64,000 bases of DNA from Anoxybacillus tepidamans PS2 (lineage in GTDB: Bacteria; Bacillota; Bacilli; Bacillales; Anoxybacillaceae), in NCBI RefSeq assembly GCF_000620165.1, contig NZ_JHVN01000001.1, forward strand, positions 434,001-498,000, written 5' to 3'. Below are positions 1 to 7,681 of this stretch, piece by piece. The notes under the pieces were generated by a model. It saw only the letters and a program-made list of their open reading frames with translations. It was not told the DNA's origin and made no database searches. A program made the position numbers and the translations under genes. The stretch's first letter is position 1; each line of letters opens with the position of its first letter.

Positions 1-532
1 CCGAATTTGTAATAAGTTCTTTTTTCGCCTGGGCATGCCGGCCCCATAAAATAAAAACCACCGGTTCTTGTTTGCTGTTCACGAGCTCAATGACACGGTC
101 TGTGAAAATCTCCCATCCCTTTCCTTTATGAGAATTCGCTTCTCCCCTGCGAACTGTTAATACCGTATTCAATAAAAGAACCCCTTGCTGAGCCCATTTA
201 ACTAAATAGCCGTTGTTCGGGATATAACATCCGAGATCATCCTGCAATTCTTTAAAAATGTTTAACAATGAAGGCGGCAACGGAACACCAGGCTTTACAG
301 AAAAGCTAAGCCCGTGCGCTTGATTCGGACCGTGGTATGGGTCTTGTCCTAAAATAACGACTTTGACATGCTCGTACGGTGTATAATGAAGAGCGTTGAA
401 AATATCATACATATCCGGATAAATCGTTCTCGTCCGGTACTCTTCCTTCAAAAATTCCCTCAGCTTTATATAATACGGTTTTTCAAATTCCTCTTCTAAC
501 AAAGGGGCCCAATCATTTTTTAAAATCGCCAT
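1..532 (-). CDS. ung: Uracil-DNA glycosylase, family 1 (partial, C-terminus beyond window)
   Basis: Removes uracil from DNA as the first step of base excision repair in the cytoplasm. The reading frame runs from an ATG at 532 off the left edge, giving about 177 residues of the usual 220-230. The family signature GQDPYHG is present, with the water-activating Asp at about residue 64, followed by HGLSFSV. The C-terminal half, including the HPSPLS-type motif, lies outside the window. The start is supported by a GAAAGGA ribosome binding site about 8 nt upstream. A tiny membrane ORF lies just upstream on the same strand, separated by 50 nt. Confidence 0.95.
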   Translation of the reverse strand, partial: MAILKNDWAPLLEEEFEKPYYIKLREFLKEEYRTRTIYPDMYDIFNALHYTPYEHVKVVILGQDPYHGPNQAHGLSFSVKPGVPLPPSLLNIFKELQDDLGCYIPNNGYLVKWAQQGVLLLNTVLTVRRGEANSHKGKGWEIFTDRVIELVNSKQEPVVFILWGRHAQAKKELITNS

Positions 533-582
533 AATCACAATCCTTTCTTCATTCATTTACCCTTAATGTATCACAACTCGCC

Positions 583-696
583 TTATGATATAAATCTTTC
601 CAACACAAAGCAAAGCAGTCCTATCCCTGCGGCTAGATAAAGAAGCTGAATCAAGCCGCCGACTACCCAATTTTCCTGCTTTCCATTTTTCCACAT
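583..696 (-). CDS. Hypothetical 37-residue single-span membrane peptide
   Basis: A short ORF of 37 codons begins with MWKNGKQENW, continues into a hydrophobic segment (about residues 11-32, rich in Leu, Gly, Ala and Val) and ends in RFIS. It sits between glyS and ung on the same strand. AGAGG lies immediately before the ATG, which is closer than an ideal ribosome binding site, and an in-frame stop lies just upstream, so the N-terminus is fixed. I do not recognise a family. The charged N-terminus followed by one membrane span and a short cationic tail looks like a real small membrane protein, but length alone cannot exclude chance. Confidence 0.4.
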   Translation of the reverse strand: MWKNGKQENWVVGGLIQLLYLAAGIGLLCFVLERFIS

Positions 697-744
697 CCTC
701 TGCTTTCGCCCATTGTTCTATCTTTCTTCGTTCACTTTCTAATC

Positions 745-779
745 AAAAAGGCAATCTCTACATTGCGAGATTGCCTTTT
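745..779 (-). terminator. Rho-independent terminator of glyS
   Basis: A stem made of AAAAGGCAATCTC and its complement, with an 8-nt loop, is followed on the minus strand by a T run. It starts only a few bases after the glyS stop codon. Confidence 0.9.
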
Positions 780-784
780 CATAA

Positions 785-2167
785 TTAAAATTGAATTTTC
801 TCTTCAAGGAAGCTCTTTAACTCCGCAATCGGTACGCGCGTTTGTTCCATCGTGTCACGGTCGCGCACCGTCACCATGCCGTCTTGCTCGGAGTCAAAAT
901 CGTACGTGATACAGAATGGCGTCCCAATTTCATCTTGGCGGCGGTAGCGTTTTCCGATCGAACCTGATTCATCATAGTCGACCATAAAATGCTTCGATAA
1001 ATCTTCGAAAATTTGGCGCGCTCCATCGGAAAGCTTTTTCGATAACGGGAATACAGCTGCCTTATAAGGCGCAAGTGCCGGATGCAAGCGCATGACCGTA
1101 CGTGTCGTGCCGTCTTCAAGCGCCTCTTCGTTATACGCGTCGATCATAAAGGCAAGCGTGACGCGGTCCGCGCCAAGCGACGGCTCAATGCAGTAAGGAA
1201 TGTAACGCTCATTCGTTTCTTGATCAATATAATGGAAATCTTCACCAGAATGTTCCATATGTTGTTTTAAATCGTAATCGGTGCGCGAGGCAATGCCCCA
1301 TAGCTCACCCCAGCCAAACGGGAATTTATATTCAATATCTGTCGTTGCGTTACTATAGTGCGACAATTCTTCCTCGGAATGGTCGCGCAGGCGAATGTTG
1401 TCTTGCTTTATTCCTAATGATAATAGCCATCGTTCGCAAAATTGCTTCCAATAATCAAACCATTTCAATTCTTCGCCAGGTTTGCAGAAAAACTCTAATT
1501 CCATTTGTTCGAACTCGCGCGTGCGGAATGTAAAGTTACCTGGCGTAATTTCATTACGGAAACTTTTTCCTATTTGTGCGATACCGAACGGCAGCTTTTT
1601 GCGCATCGTCCGCTGCACGTTTTTAAAGTTGACAAAAATGCCTTGCGCCGTTTCCGGACGAAGGTAAATCTCGTTCGCACTCGATTCAGTAACACCTTGG
1701 AATGTTTTAAACATTAAGTTAAACTGGCGAATGCTCGTGAAATCTTGGCTACCGCAATCCGGACATGCGATGCTGTGCTCTTTAATAAGCTCTTCCATTT
1801 TTACAAATGGCAATCCGTCAACAACCATTTCAATTCCTTTTGCTTCTAAGGCGTTTTCAATCAATTTGTCAGCGCGGTGACGCGCCTTACATTGTTTACA
1901 GTCGATCATTGGATCGTTAAAATTGCCTAAATGACCTGACGCTTCCCATGTCTTCGGATTCATTAAAATCGCCGCATCCAAACCGACATTGTAAGGAGAC
2001 TCTTGGACAAATTTTTTCCACCAAGCTCGTTTAATGTTGTTTTTTAACTCTGTTCCTAACGGGCCGTAATCCCACGTGTTTGCTAAGCCGCCATAAATCT
2101 CGGAACCTGGAAAAACAAACCCGCGATGCTTCGCATGAGCGACAATTTGTTCCATCGTAACTGACAT
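785..2167 (-). CDS. glyS: Glycyl-tRNA synthetase, homodimeric class II type
   Basis: Charges tRNA-Gly with glycine using ATP. At 460 residues it is the single-chain (alpha2) type, not the two-subunit GlyQ/GlyS enzyme of B. subtilis. Visible elements are class II motif 2 ([11 protein letters not shown] followed by FRTREFEQ, about residues 200-220), motif 3 ([14 protein letters not shown] near residue 330) and two Cys pairs (C90/C93, C135/C138) likely to bind zinc. The C-terminal anticodon-binding domain begins near residue 360. The ATG at 2167 has a strong AAGGAGGAG ribosome binding site. A glycine T-box leader and its own promoter precede the gene, and a terminator follows immediately, so it is probably monocistronic and induced by uncharged tRNA-Gly. 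Confidence 0.97.
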   Translation of the reverse strand: MSVTMEQIVAHAKHRGFVFPGSEIYGGLANTWDYGPLGTELKNNIKRAWWKKFVQESPYNVGLDAAILMNPKTWEASGHLGNFNDPMIDCKQCKARHRADKLIENALEAKGIEMVVDGLPFVKMEELIKEHSIACPDCGSQDFTSIRQFNLMFKTFQGVTESSANEIYLRPETAQGIFVNFKNVQRTMRKKLPFGIAQIGKSFRNEITPGNFTFRTREFEQMELEFFCKPGEELKWFDYWKQFCERWLLSLGIKQDNIRLRDHSEEELSHYSNATTDIEYKFPFGWGELWGIASRTDYDLKQHMEHSGEDFHYIDQETNERYIPYCIEPSLGADRVTLAFMIDAYNEEALEDGTTRTVMRLHPALAPYKAAVFPLSKKLSDGARQIFEDLSKHFMVDYDESGSIGKRYRRQDEIGTPFCITYDFDSEQDGMVTVRDRDTMEQTRVPIAELKSFLEEKIQF

Positions 2168-2196
2168 ATGATCTCCTCCTTATATATTTTTTCAAA

Positions 2197-2417
2197 CAAA
2201 AACGCTCTCGCCACTAGGCTTTTCGCCTAGGGACGAGAGCGTAACTCCCGCGGTTCCACCCTAGTTGATGCACATTGTGCACCCACTTTTTGCGAACGCA
2301 ACTCCGGACTGCCGTTTCGTTGGCCATCTTCGCCAGGCTTCCACCATCCCCGGCTCGCTAAAGAAGAGAGGGACCACTACTATTCATCCATCATCGTTAC
2401 AATATATGCGTGTTTTG
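2197..2417 (-). promoter_or_regulatory. Glycine T-box riboswitch (glyS leader)
   Basis: The minus-strand leader carries the T-box core AGGGTGGAACCGCG (2250-2263) and a strong terminator stem, ACGCTCTCG paired with CGAGAGCGT (2202-2242) and followed by a T run, just before glyS. The leader is short, about 220 nt, as in glycine T-boxes that lack stem II. The triplet GGC at 2311-2313 (minus strand, within AACGGCAGTCC) sits where the specifier codon is expected, and GGC is glycine. Uncharged tRNA-Gly would stabilise the antiterminator. The T-box bulge and terminator are seen directly. The specifier assignment is inference. Confidence 0.92.
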
Positions 2418-2423
2418 CTATTT

Positions 2424-2453
2424 ATAATAACAAAATCAAAAAACAATCGTCAA
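2424..2453 (-). promoter_or_regulatory. SigA-type promoter of the glyS T-box transcript
   Basis: TTGACG (minus strand, 2448-2453), an 18-nt spacer and TATTAT (2424-2429) lie just upstream of the T-box leader, predicting a start near 2416-2418. Confidence 0.65.
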
Positions 2454-2468
2454 TGCCGCACACCATTT

Positions 2469-3284
2469 TTACAATCGATTTTTTAACCGTGATACAATCG
2501 GCGCTCCATCCCAAATAATCTCGCTACTTGCCTTTCGTTTTGCCACTTCTGGTTCGGAAAGCAATAGCCAAAAGTTTTTCGTCGGAAGCTTCCCGAGACC
2601 ATGCTTTTCACCTAACCGATCCAAGTACATTTGCCGTCTGTCCGTCATTTGTCGCGACAGATGGTCCCCTTCATTGGAAAAAGCGTATAGGACGCTTGCT
2701 GCTGCGACACGTTTGACGCGAAAGGTCGACGAGACGCGCAAAAAGAAATCCCAGTCCCAATAATTATGAACATATGGATCAAAATAACCGACAGACTCAT
2801 GAATACGCTTATGATACAAACTGCCTGATGGGACATACGTGGAAAATTGCCGCATCGCTTCTTTATCATATTCGTAAGCAAATAAAAAACGATTCGTCGG
2901 GATGCGATGCCCGTCGTCCATACGATAATAGAAAATCTCGACATCTGAATAAACAAAATCAGCATCGGAAATGGCCGCAACCATTCTTTCAACATGACAA
3001 GACAGAAGTAAGTCGTCATCATCGCAAAGCATAATCAATTCACCGCGTGCGGCCTTCACCCCGATATTTCGCGCCTCGACATGTCCGACATTTCGCTCAC
3101 AATGAATAAGATGAATACGTAATTCTGGATATAACGCGACAATATGATCTACACGTTCACCGCCATCATTGACAATGATGACTTCAAAAGGTTTATATGT
3201 TTGCCTGCTTAAAGACTCTAATAATTCCGCAAGCGGATATGGCCGATTGTACGTCGGAACAACGATCGAAACAAACGGATTCAT
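2469..3284 (-). CDS. Family 2 glycosyltransferase
   Basis: A 271-residue GT-A fold enzyme expected to transfer a sugar from a nucleotide-sugar donor to a surface polysaccharide, teichoic acid or lipid acceptor; the acceptor cannot be told from sequence. It begins with the typical VVPTYNR strand (8-14), then VNDGG (38-42), RNVGHVEARN (64-73) and the metal-binding run CDDDD (87-91). There is no membrane segment. A GGTGAAG ribosome binding site precedes the ATG. The gene starts 7 nt after the EamA-permease stop codon, so the two are probably cotranscribed, although no functional link is evident. No terminator is seen before the glyS promoter. Confidence 0.85.
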   Translation of the reverse strand: MNPFVSIVVPTYNRPYPLAELLESLSRQTYKPFEVIIVNDGGERVDHIVALYPELRIHLIHCERNVGHVEARNIGVKAARGELIMLCDDDDLLLSCHVERMVAAISDADFVYSDVEIFYYRMDDGHRIPTNRFLFAYEYDKEAMRQFSTYVPSGSLYHKRIHESVGYFDPYVHNYWDWDFFLRVSSTFRVKRVAAASVLYAFSNEGDHLSRQMTDRRQMYLDRLGEKHGLGKLPTKNFWLLLSEPEVAKRKASSEIIWDGAPIVSRLKNRL

Positions 3285-3291
3285 GCGAACT

Positions 3292-4218
3292 TCACCGCCC
3301 TGGTCCTATGATTTTCTTTTCGGAAGACAAGAACAACCTTTCTTCTAACGCCCCGGAAGCAAGTACGACACCTGTAACAATAAAGAAAAAGCCGAACCAT
3401 TGCGCCAAGTGAATTTTCTCCCCTAAGAAAAAAGAAGAGGCCAACAACGAAAAAAACGGTGATAGATTAATAAAGATGGCCGCTTCAGCCGCGCCGAGTC
3501 GCTGAATGGCCCGGTTATAAATCATTTGTCCCAACCCGCTTGCGACAATCGCCGAAGCGAAAAAGACGAGCCATGCTGACATGCTGCCCGCGGCTAACCG
3601 CGACAAACCATCTCCCTCAACCGCAAGACCAATCACGAATAGAACAGCCGATCCGGTCAGAAGCATCCAAGCTGTCAATACCTTTACATCTATAGAAGCT
3701 GCTAGCTTTTTAATAAAAATAAAGCTGACCGCTTGCGCTAACACCGCTAAAAAAATATAGAGATCCCCCATCGAAACCGTGCCAATTTTTGTGGAGCTAT
3801 GTGTAACGATAAAAATGACACCTGTAAACCCTGAAATGATTCCAATGAACTTGGCTAAACGCAATCGTTCGCGCAAAATTAAGGCAGCTAATAAAGCGGT
3901 CACAAGCGGCGCCATCCCTAAAATAATTCCCGCGTTTGACGCCGTTGTCTTCGTTAAGCCGGACGCTAAAAAATAATGGTGACCTACAACATTACATAAT
4001 CCTACTGTAAATACTAACATCAATTGCTGGGCTGTTACCCTTTGGCTTTGTCGCGTCACCGCCAGTACAAAAAACACTGTCAATGCCGCAACAAAAAGGC
4101 GCAATGACGTAATCATAATCGGTGTAAAAGCACTCACCAATATTTTAATCGCAACGACATTGCCTCCCCATACGACCATGACCGCGACAAGCAACATATA
4201 AATCGACCATTTTGCCAT
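3292..4218 (-). CDS. EamA/DMT-family permease
   Basis: A 308-residue membrane protein with about ten predicted transmembrane helices in two homologous EamA repeats, typical of drug/metabolite exporters; the substrate is unknown. The open frame extends upstream to 4296, but the ATG at 4218 (MAKWSIYMLL) has a proper AGAGGTT ribosome binding site and puts the first helix at the N-terminus, so I start there. The first repeat contains the usual VWGGNVVAIK segment and the second ends with GxxLAxxxL-like text near residue 290. It lies between a NiaP-like permease gene (81 nt upstream) and a glycosyltransferase gene (7 nt downstream), all in one direction. Confidence 0.85.
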   Translation of the reverse strand: MAKWSIYMLLVAVMVVWGGNVVAIKILVSAFTPIMITSLRLFVAALTVFFVLAVTRQSQRVTAQQLMLVFTVGLCNVVGHHYFLASGLTKTTASNAGIILGMAPLVTALLAALILRERLRLAKFIGIISGFTGVIFIVTHSSTKIGTVSMGDLYIFLAVLAQAVSFIFIKKLAASIDVKVLTAWMLLTGSAVLFVIGLAVEGDGLSRLAAGSMSAWLVFFASAIVASGLGQMIYNRAIQRLGAAEAAIFINLSPFFSLLASSFFLGEKIHLAQWFGFFFIVTGVVLASGALEERLFLSSEKKIIGPGR

Positions 4219-4299
4219 TCGATCCAACCTCTTTTCGAAAAATAAAAGAGAAGAAGCAATAATAGTAAAAATATCGCTCCTTCCCTTATTTGTCAATGA

Positions 4300-5496
4300 T
4301 TATACCAATTCTTGCTGCTTCGTTTCTTTTCCTAATATCCAAACGGCCAAAGCTCCTACAAAAATGGCAATGCAGAAAATCGCAAAAATAGTGGTAACTC
4401 CTACCTTTTGCGCTACGAGATAACCGACTAAAAGCGGGCCTAAAATGCCGCCAACCCGACCGAATGAAGCAGCCATCCCTGCCCCTGTGCCGCGAATGGA
4501 CGTCGGATACTGCTCCGGAGTATAGGCGTACAACGCTCCCCACGCTCCCAAATTAAAGAACGACAGCAGGATACCGAACAACATTAACAATGCGATTGAT
4601 TCGGCATTTCCAAAGAAATACGCGCTCACCGCCGTACCAATTAAATACACGACAAGCACAAATTTTCTGCCGACACGTTCAATAAGCCATGCTGCACTGA
4701 AATATCCCGGCAATTGCGCAAGGGTCATAATAAGTACATATTGAAAACTTTTAATTAAACTAAATCCTTTGATCACCATGACACTCGGCAACCATAAAAA
4801 CATGCCGTAATATGAGAAGACGACGCAAAACCACAGCACCCAAAGCATAATCGTTTCTCGTCGATAATCTGAGGACCATACTTTTGCAATATTTGCAAAA
4901 ACGGTACTTTCCTTTTTAACGCTAGAAAAACGCGGAGAATCTGGCAAACTCCAGCGCAAATAAAGAGCGTAAAGAGCCGGCACCGCGCTTAATATTAAAG
5001 CGAGCTTCCATCCGTATGACGGAATGACAAAATAAGAAATCAGCGCTGCTAACAGCCAACCAAACGCCCAAAAGCTTTCTAACAAAACGACCGTTTTTCC
5101 GCGTTCGCTCGCTGGCACGCTTTCAGAAACTAATGTCGACGCCACCGGCAACTCCCCGCCAAGTCCCATGCCGACGATGAAACGTAAGATTAAAAACATT
5201 GTCAATGTGGTAGCAAGCGCCGACAAACCGCTTCCTACAGAAAACAATAAAAGCGTAAGGATAAAAACATTTTTTCTCCCAATACGATCCGCTAAAAGTC
5301 CAAAGAAAAGCGCTCCAACCGCCATACCGATTGAGTTAATACTGCCAATCCAGCCCATCTGTTCAGCTGTTAAATTCCATTCTTTTTGCAGCGCGGCGAT
5401 AATAAACGATAGCATCCCAACATCCATCGCATCAAACATCCAGCCCAGGCCAGCAATGCCTAACAGCTTTCGTTGAGAAATCGTTTGTTGACTCAT
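4300..5496 (-). CDS. niaP: MFS transporter, NiaP/YceI-like (probable nicotinate permease)
   Basis: A 398-residue major facilitator with twelve predicted helices. The N-terminus (GLGWMFDAMDVGMLSF), the loop GLLADRIGRK and the later FFNLGAWGALYAYTPEQYP segment match what I remember of B. subtilis YceI, reported as the niacin permease NiaP; this is recall, not alignment. The family takes up nicotinate or related small acids with protons. A consensus promoter (5541-5569) and a perfect 14-bp palindrome (5512-5525) between promoter and ribosome binding site suggest repression, most simply by the NAD-responsive regulator NiaR. Start ATG at 5496 follows GGGAGGC. The specific substrate is inferred. 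Confidence 0.8.
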   Translation of the reverse strand: MSQQTISQRKLLGIAGLGWMFDAMDVGMLSFIIAALQKEWNLTAEQMGWIGSINSIGMAVGALFFGLLADRIGRKNVFILTLLLFSVGSGLSALATTLTMFLILRFIVGMGLGGELPVASTLVSESVPASERGKTVVLLESFWAFGWLLAALISYFVIPSYGWKLALILSAVPALYALYLRWSLPDSPRFSSVKKESTVFANIAKVWSSDYRRETIMLWVLWFCVVFSYYGMFLWLPSVMVIKGFSLIKSFQYVLIMTLAQLPGYFSAAWLIERVGRKFVLVVYLIGTAVSAYFFGNAESIALLMLFGILLSFFNLGAWGALYAYTPEQYPTSIRGTGAGMAASFGRVGGILGPLLVGYLVAQKVGVTTIFAIFCIAIFVGALAVWILGKETKQQELV

Positions 5497-5511
5497 GACA
5501 AGCCTCCCTTC

Positions 5512-5525
5512 TTGACAGATGTCAA
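5512..5525. promoter_or_regulatory. Palindromic operator upstream of niaP (NiaR candidate)
   Basis: TTGACA-GA-TGTCAA is a perfect inverted repeat. It lies about 10-25 nt downstream of the predicted transcription start and just before the ribosome binding site, a classic repressor position. Assignment to NiaR rests only on the identity of the downstream gene and a general resemblance to NiaR half-sites as I recall them. Confidence 0.55.
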
Positions 5526-5540
5526 TCTATAACATACACC

Positions 5541-5569
5541 ATTATATTGATATATTCTCCTTGATTCAA
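5541..5569 (-). promoter_or_regulatory. SigA-type promoter of niaP
   Basis: TTGAAT (minus strand, 5564-5569), a 17-nt spacer and a perfect TATAAT (5541-5546). Confidence 0.8.
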
Positions 5570-5572
5570 ACA

Positions 5573-5601
5573 AAAAAACAAAGGAGGCGAGTCTCCTTTG
5601 T
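5573..5601 (-). terminator. Terminator of rocB
   Basis: The stem ACAAAGGAG/CTCCTTTGT (5579-5601) with a short loop is followed on the minus strand by a run of seven T. It begins directly at the rocB stop codon. Confidence 0.9.
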
Positions 5602-7221
5602 TTATTTTGAAAATACTTGTTCGATTACATATACTAACCACTGCTTTACCGTCTCAAACGCAAACGGCACATTCAAACGCTCCGTCCATTGATGCGCATC
5701 GCGGCCCACCGGTCCGACGTTGAACACAGGCACTTGAAATTCGGCCAATGCATCAATTGGCAATTCGTAGCCACGGTTCCACATCGGCATATTGGCAGTC
5801 AACGCCCACAGCGCAGAAAGAGGCTGATGCAAACCAACGTAGCTTAAATCGGAAATGCCGCCGAAATAATGCTGTTGCACGAGTTCAATGTCGTGCTTTT
5901 CTTTTGCGTATTGTTGCAATGTCGCGACAAGATGGCAAACAAGCGAATCATCGCTTGAATTGACGGCTGGATAGTAAGGCGGAGCATAAAATAAGACAAT
6001 CATTGGAGCGAAGTCTTTGCAAAGAATCGCCAGCTTATCAACGAGTTCAATCGTTCGCTCTCGCTCATCCTTTTTCACTGCATCCCCGAAAACTCGGCTC
6101 TCTAATTGTTCAACCGTCTCGCTTCCAAACATTTCGACCGCCTTTTGCCTTAGTTCCGCAAATGTCCATACATTGACAGAAAGCGATTTCGGCGTCGATT
6201 GCTCCATTTGCGCAAAACGAACCGCCTGCTCTCGGTAGCGCTCTTCAATTCGTTTTCCGGCCCGCTTCGCTAATTCAAGCAACTCTTCTGTTACTTCATC
6301 CATCGACTTTTTCTGTAAAAATAAATTGAACAATGTCACTGCGCGGTGCGGAATTTGCACCGAATAATCTTCTTTCAAATCTGTCTGAAATAAGCCGGTC
6401 GGCGGCGGGCTCACTTCACGGCCAAACACCTCACAAAAATCCGTGTTTAATTCTAGTTCATTAACGACTTGTGCCACCATAAAATTAGCGTTCAACCCCG
6501 CCAGCGGCTCACCGACATGCGTCTCCTTCCCGTAACAATAAAACCCCGGAAGCACTTTACCGATCGAACCAGTATAAATATAGTTCGTTTGATCTCCCGG
6601 ATAGCGTGTAAACATCGGCTCAGAGTTGAGCACAAGTTTATAAGACAAATCATATTTCTTAGCCATTTCCACTAGAGCCGGCACTGCTGCGCGCATCCCG
6701 ACAGAGTTCACCTCTTCATCCGGCACCGTTAAAAGCAGCAAGTTGCCTTCAAATGCGCCGTGACACGCCTGTTCAATGAGCGACATATGCAGCGCCAATC
6801 CGCATTTCATATCCATCACGCCGCGGCCAAACAGCCATTCACCGCTCTCTAAGTCAACTTGTACATCTGGCGGCAACTGCTCTTTATTTTCATAAAAACG
6901 TTGCGTCAACACTTGCGGCGAGAAAGCAAGTTCCTTCCATGCCCCATAGTCTTGTACATCGACGACGTCAAAATGGCTCACTAAAACGATCGTATCGCGC
7001 ACTCGCTCGTCTTTTTTTACAAGCGCTGTGACAAAATAGCGCCCATCCCCTGTCGGATGTAATTGAACGAACTCGGGATTTCCCTGAAAATAATCAAGAG
7101 TCCGAAGCTGCTCCGCAACGTATTGCGAAAGCGTCACTTCTGCCTCTGAATTACTGATGCTTGCATGCTCTACTAAATTGCAAAGCAATTGGGTTAACTG
7201 TTGCTTCGTCTGCCATTTCAT
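5602..7221 (-). CDS. rocB: RocB-like M20-family metallopeptidase/amidohydrolase
   Basis: A 539-residue member of the M20 zinc peptidase superfamily, close in length and sequence to B. subtilis RocB, named for arginine utilisation though its exact reaction is not settled. Metal-ligand segments are visible: SHFDVVD, GRGVMDMKCG and the general-base pair in VPDEEVNSVG. The frame is open up to 7293, but the ATG at 7221 (MKWQTKQQ) has a GGGGGAAAT ribosome binding site and gives the expected N-terminus. It is transcribed divergently from the PucR-type regulator adeR across a 460-bp spacer that holds a structured repeat. No rocA, rocC or rocR homolog is in the window. Confidence 0.88.
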   Translation of the reverse strand: MKWQTKQQLTQLLCNLVEHASISNSEAEVTLSQYVAEQLRTLDYFQGNPEFVQLHPTGDGRYFVTALVKKDERVRDTIVLVSHFDVVDVQDYGAWKELAFSPQVLTQRFYENKEQLPPDVQVDLESGEWLFGRGVMDMKCGLALHMSLIEQACHGAFEGNLLLLTVPDEEVNSVGMRAAVPALVEMAKKYDLSYKLVLNSEPMFTRYPGDQTNYIYTGSIGKVLPGFYCYGKETHVGEPLAGLNANFMVAQVVNELELNTDFCEVFGREVSPPPTGLFQTDLKEDYSVQIPHRAVTLFNLFLQKKSMDEVTEELLELAKRAGKRIEERYREQAVRFAQMEQSTPKSLSVNVWTFAELRQKAVEMFGSETVEQLESRVFGDAVKKDERERTIELVDKLAILCKDFAPMIVLFYAPPYYPAVNSSDDSLVCHLVATLQQYAKEKHDIELVQQHYFGGISDLSYVGLHQPLSALWALTANMPMWNRGYELPIDALAEFQVPVFNVGPVGRDAHQWTERLNVPFAFETVKQWLVYVIEQVFSK

Positions 7222-7681
7222 CCTATTTCCCCCGCTTTTCTTATAGTCCTTTATTATTTTAGCAAATATTTGTGCTAAACTGTACAATAACAAGTGTCAA
7301 TTTTCTTGTTCTGTTTCTAAATTTGGCGACAAAGCCCATTCACTTTCAAAGCAGCTTCAACTATATTGACATTTTGCTACAATAACAGGTGTGTTGATTA
7401 TCCAATAAAAACCAATTGACATTGCTTGATTCCTAGCTTTTCTGCCGCAGTCGGCGAAGCTCTGCTTGCCGACTGGACATGCATATCGCATGCCCTCCTC
7501 GAACAACGAACGCTTTGCGGGCAAATGCATTTGTAGGCTAGCGTTCTTGTTCGAGGGAAGAGACAGAAAAGCTTGTGTCTAGCTATATCATTCCACATTT
7601 TTAGTAAAATAATGGATCATCAACACTTGTGCTACAATAAATATATCTCAACCAAACATTTCTTTTGAGAGCGGGGATTAT
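7222..7681. other. Divergent rocB/adeR spacer
   Basis: No coding gene is supported here. A candidate rocB promoter is TTGACA (minus strand, 7295-7300) with a weak TAGCAC 17 nt on. A 15-bp direct repeat TACAATAACARGTGT occurs at 7283-7297 and 7378-7392. A 14-bp near-perfect inverted pair, TGGATMATCAACAC, lies at 7390-7403 (minus) and 7613-7626 (plus) and brackets the palindromic element at 7434-7575. TACAAT at 7632-7637 may be the adeR -10 box with a poor -35. Confidence 0.5.
7434..7575. repeat. Imperfect palindromic element (structured intergenic repeat)
   Basis: Outer arms TAGCTTTTCTG (7434-7444) and CAGAAAAGCT (7564-7573) enclose two nested hairpins: AGTCGGC/GCCGACT (about 7449-7474) and CTCGAACAA-GAACGCT paired with AGCGTTC-TGTTCGAG (7498-7556). 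The base composition is richer in G+C than the flanks. It resembles the structured intergenic repeats common in Geobacillus and relatives, but only one copy is in the window, so the repeat family is inferred. The 66-codon frame across it is not a credible gene. Confidence 0.6.

Noticed and set aside
7265-7290. SigL (sigma-54) promoter for rocB, TAGCAC ... TTTGCT
   Set aside because: The distance between the G of the -24 element and the GC of the -12 element is one base too long, and this factor is strict about spacing. No RocR-type enhancer site is evident.
7398-7598. 66-codon minus-strand frame over the palindromic element
   Set aside because: Composition follows the hairpins, there is no ribosome binding site, and no protein family is suggested.
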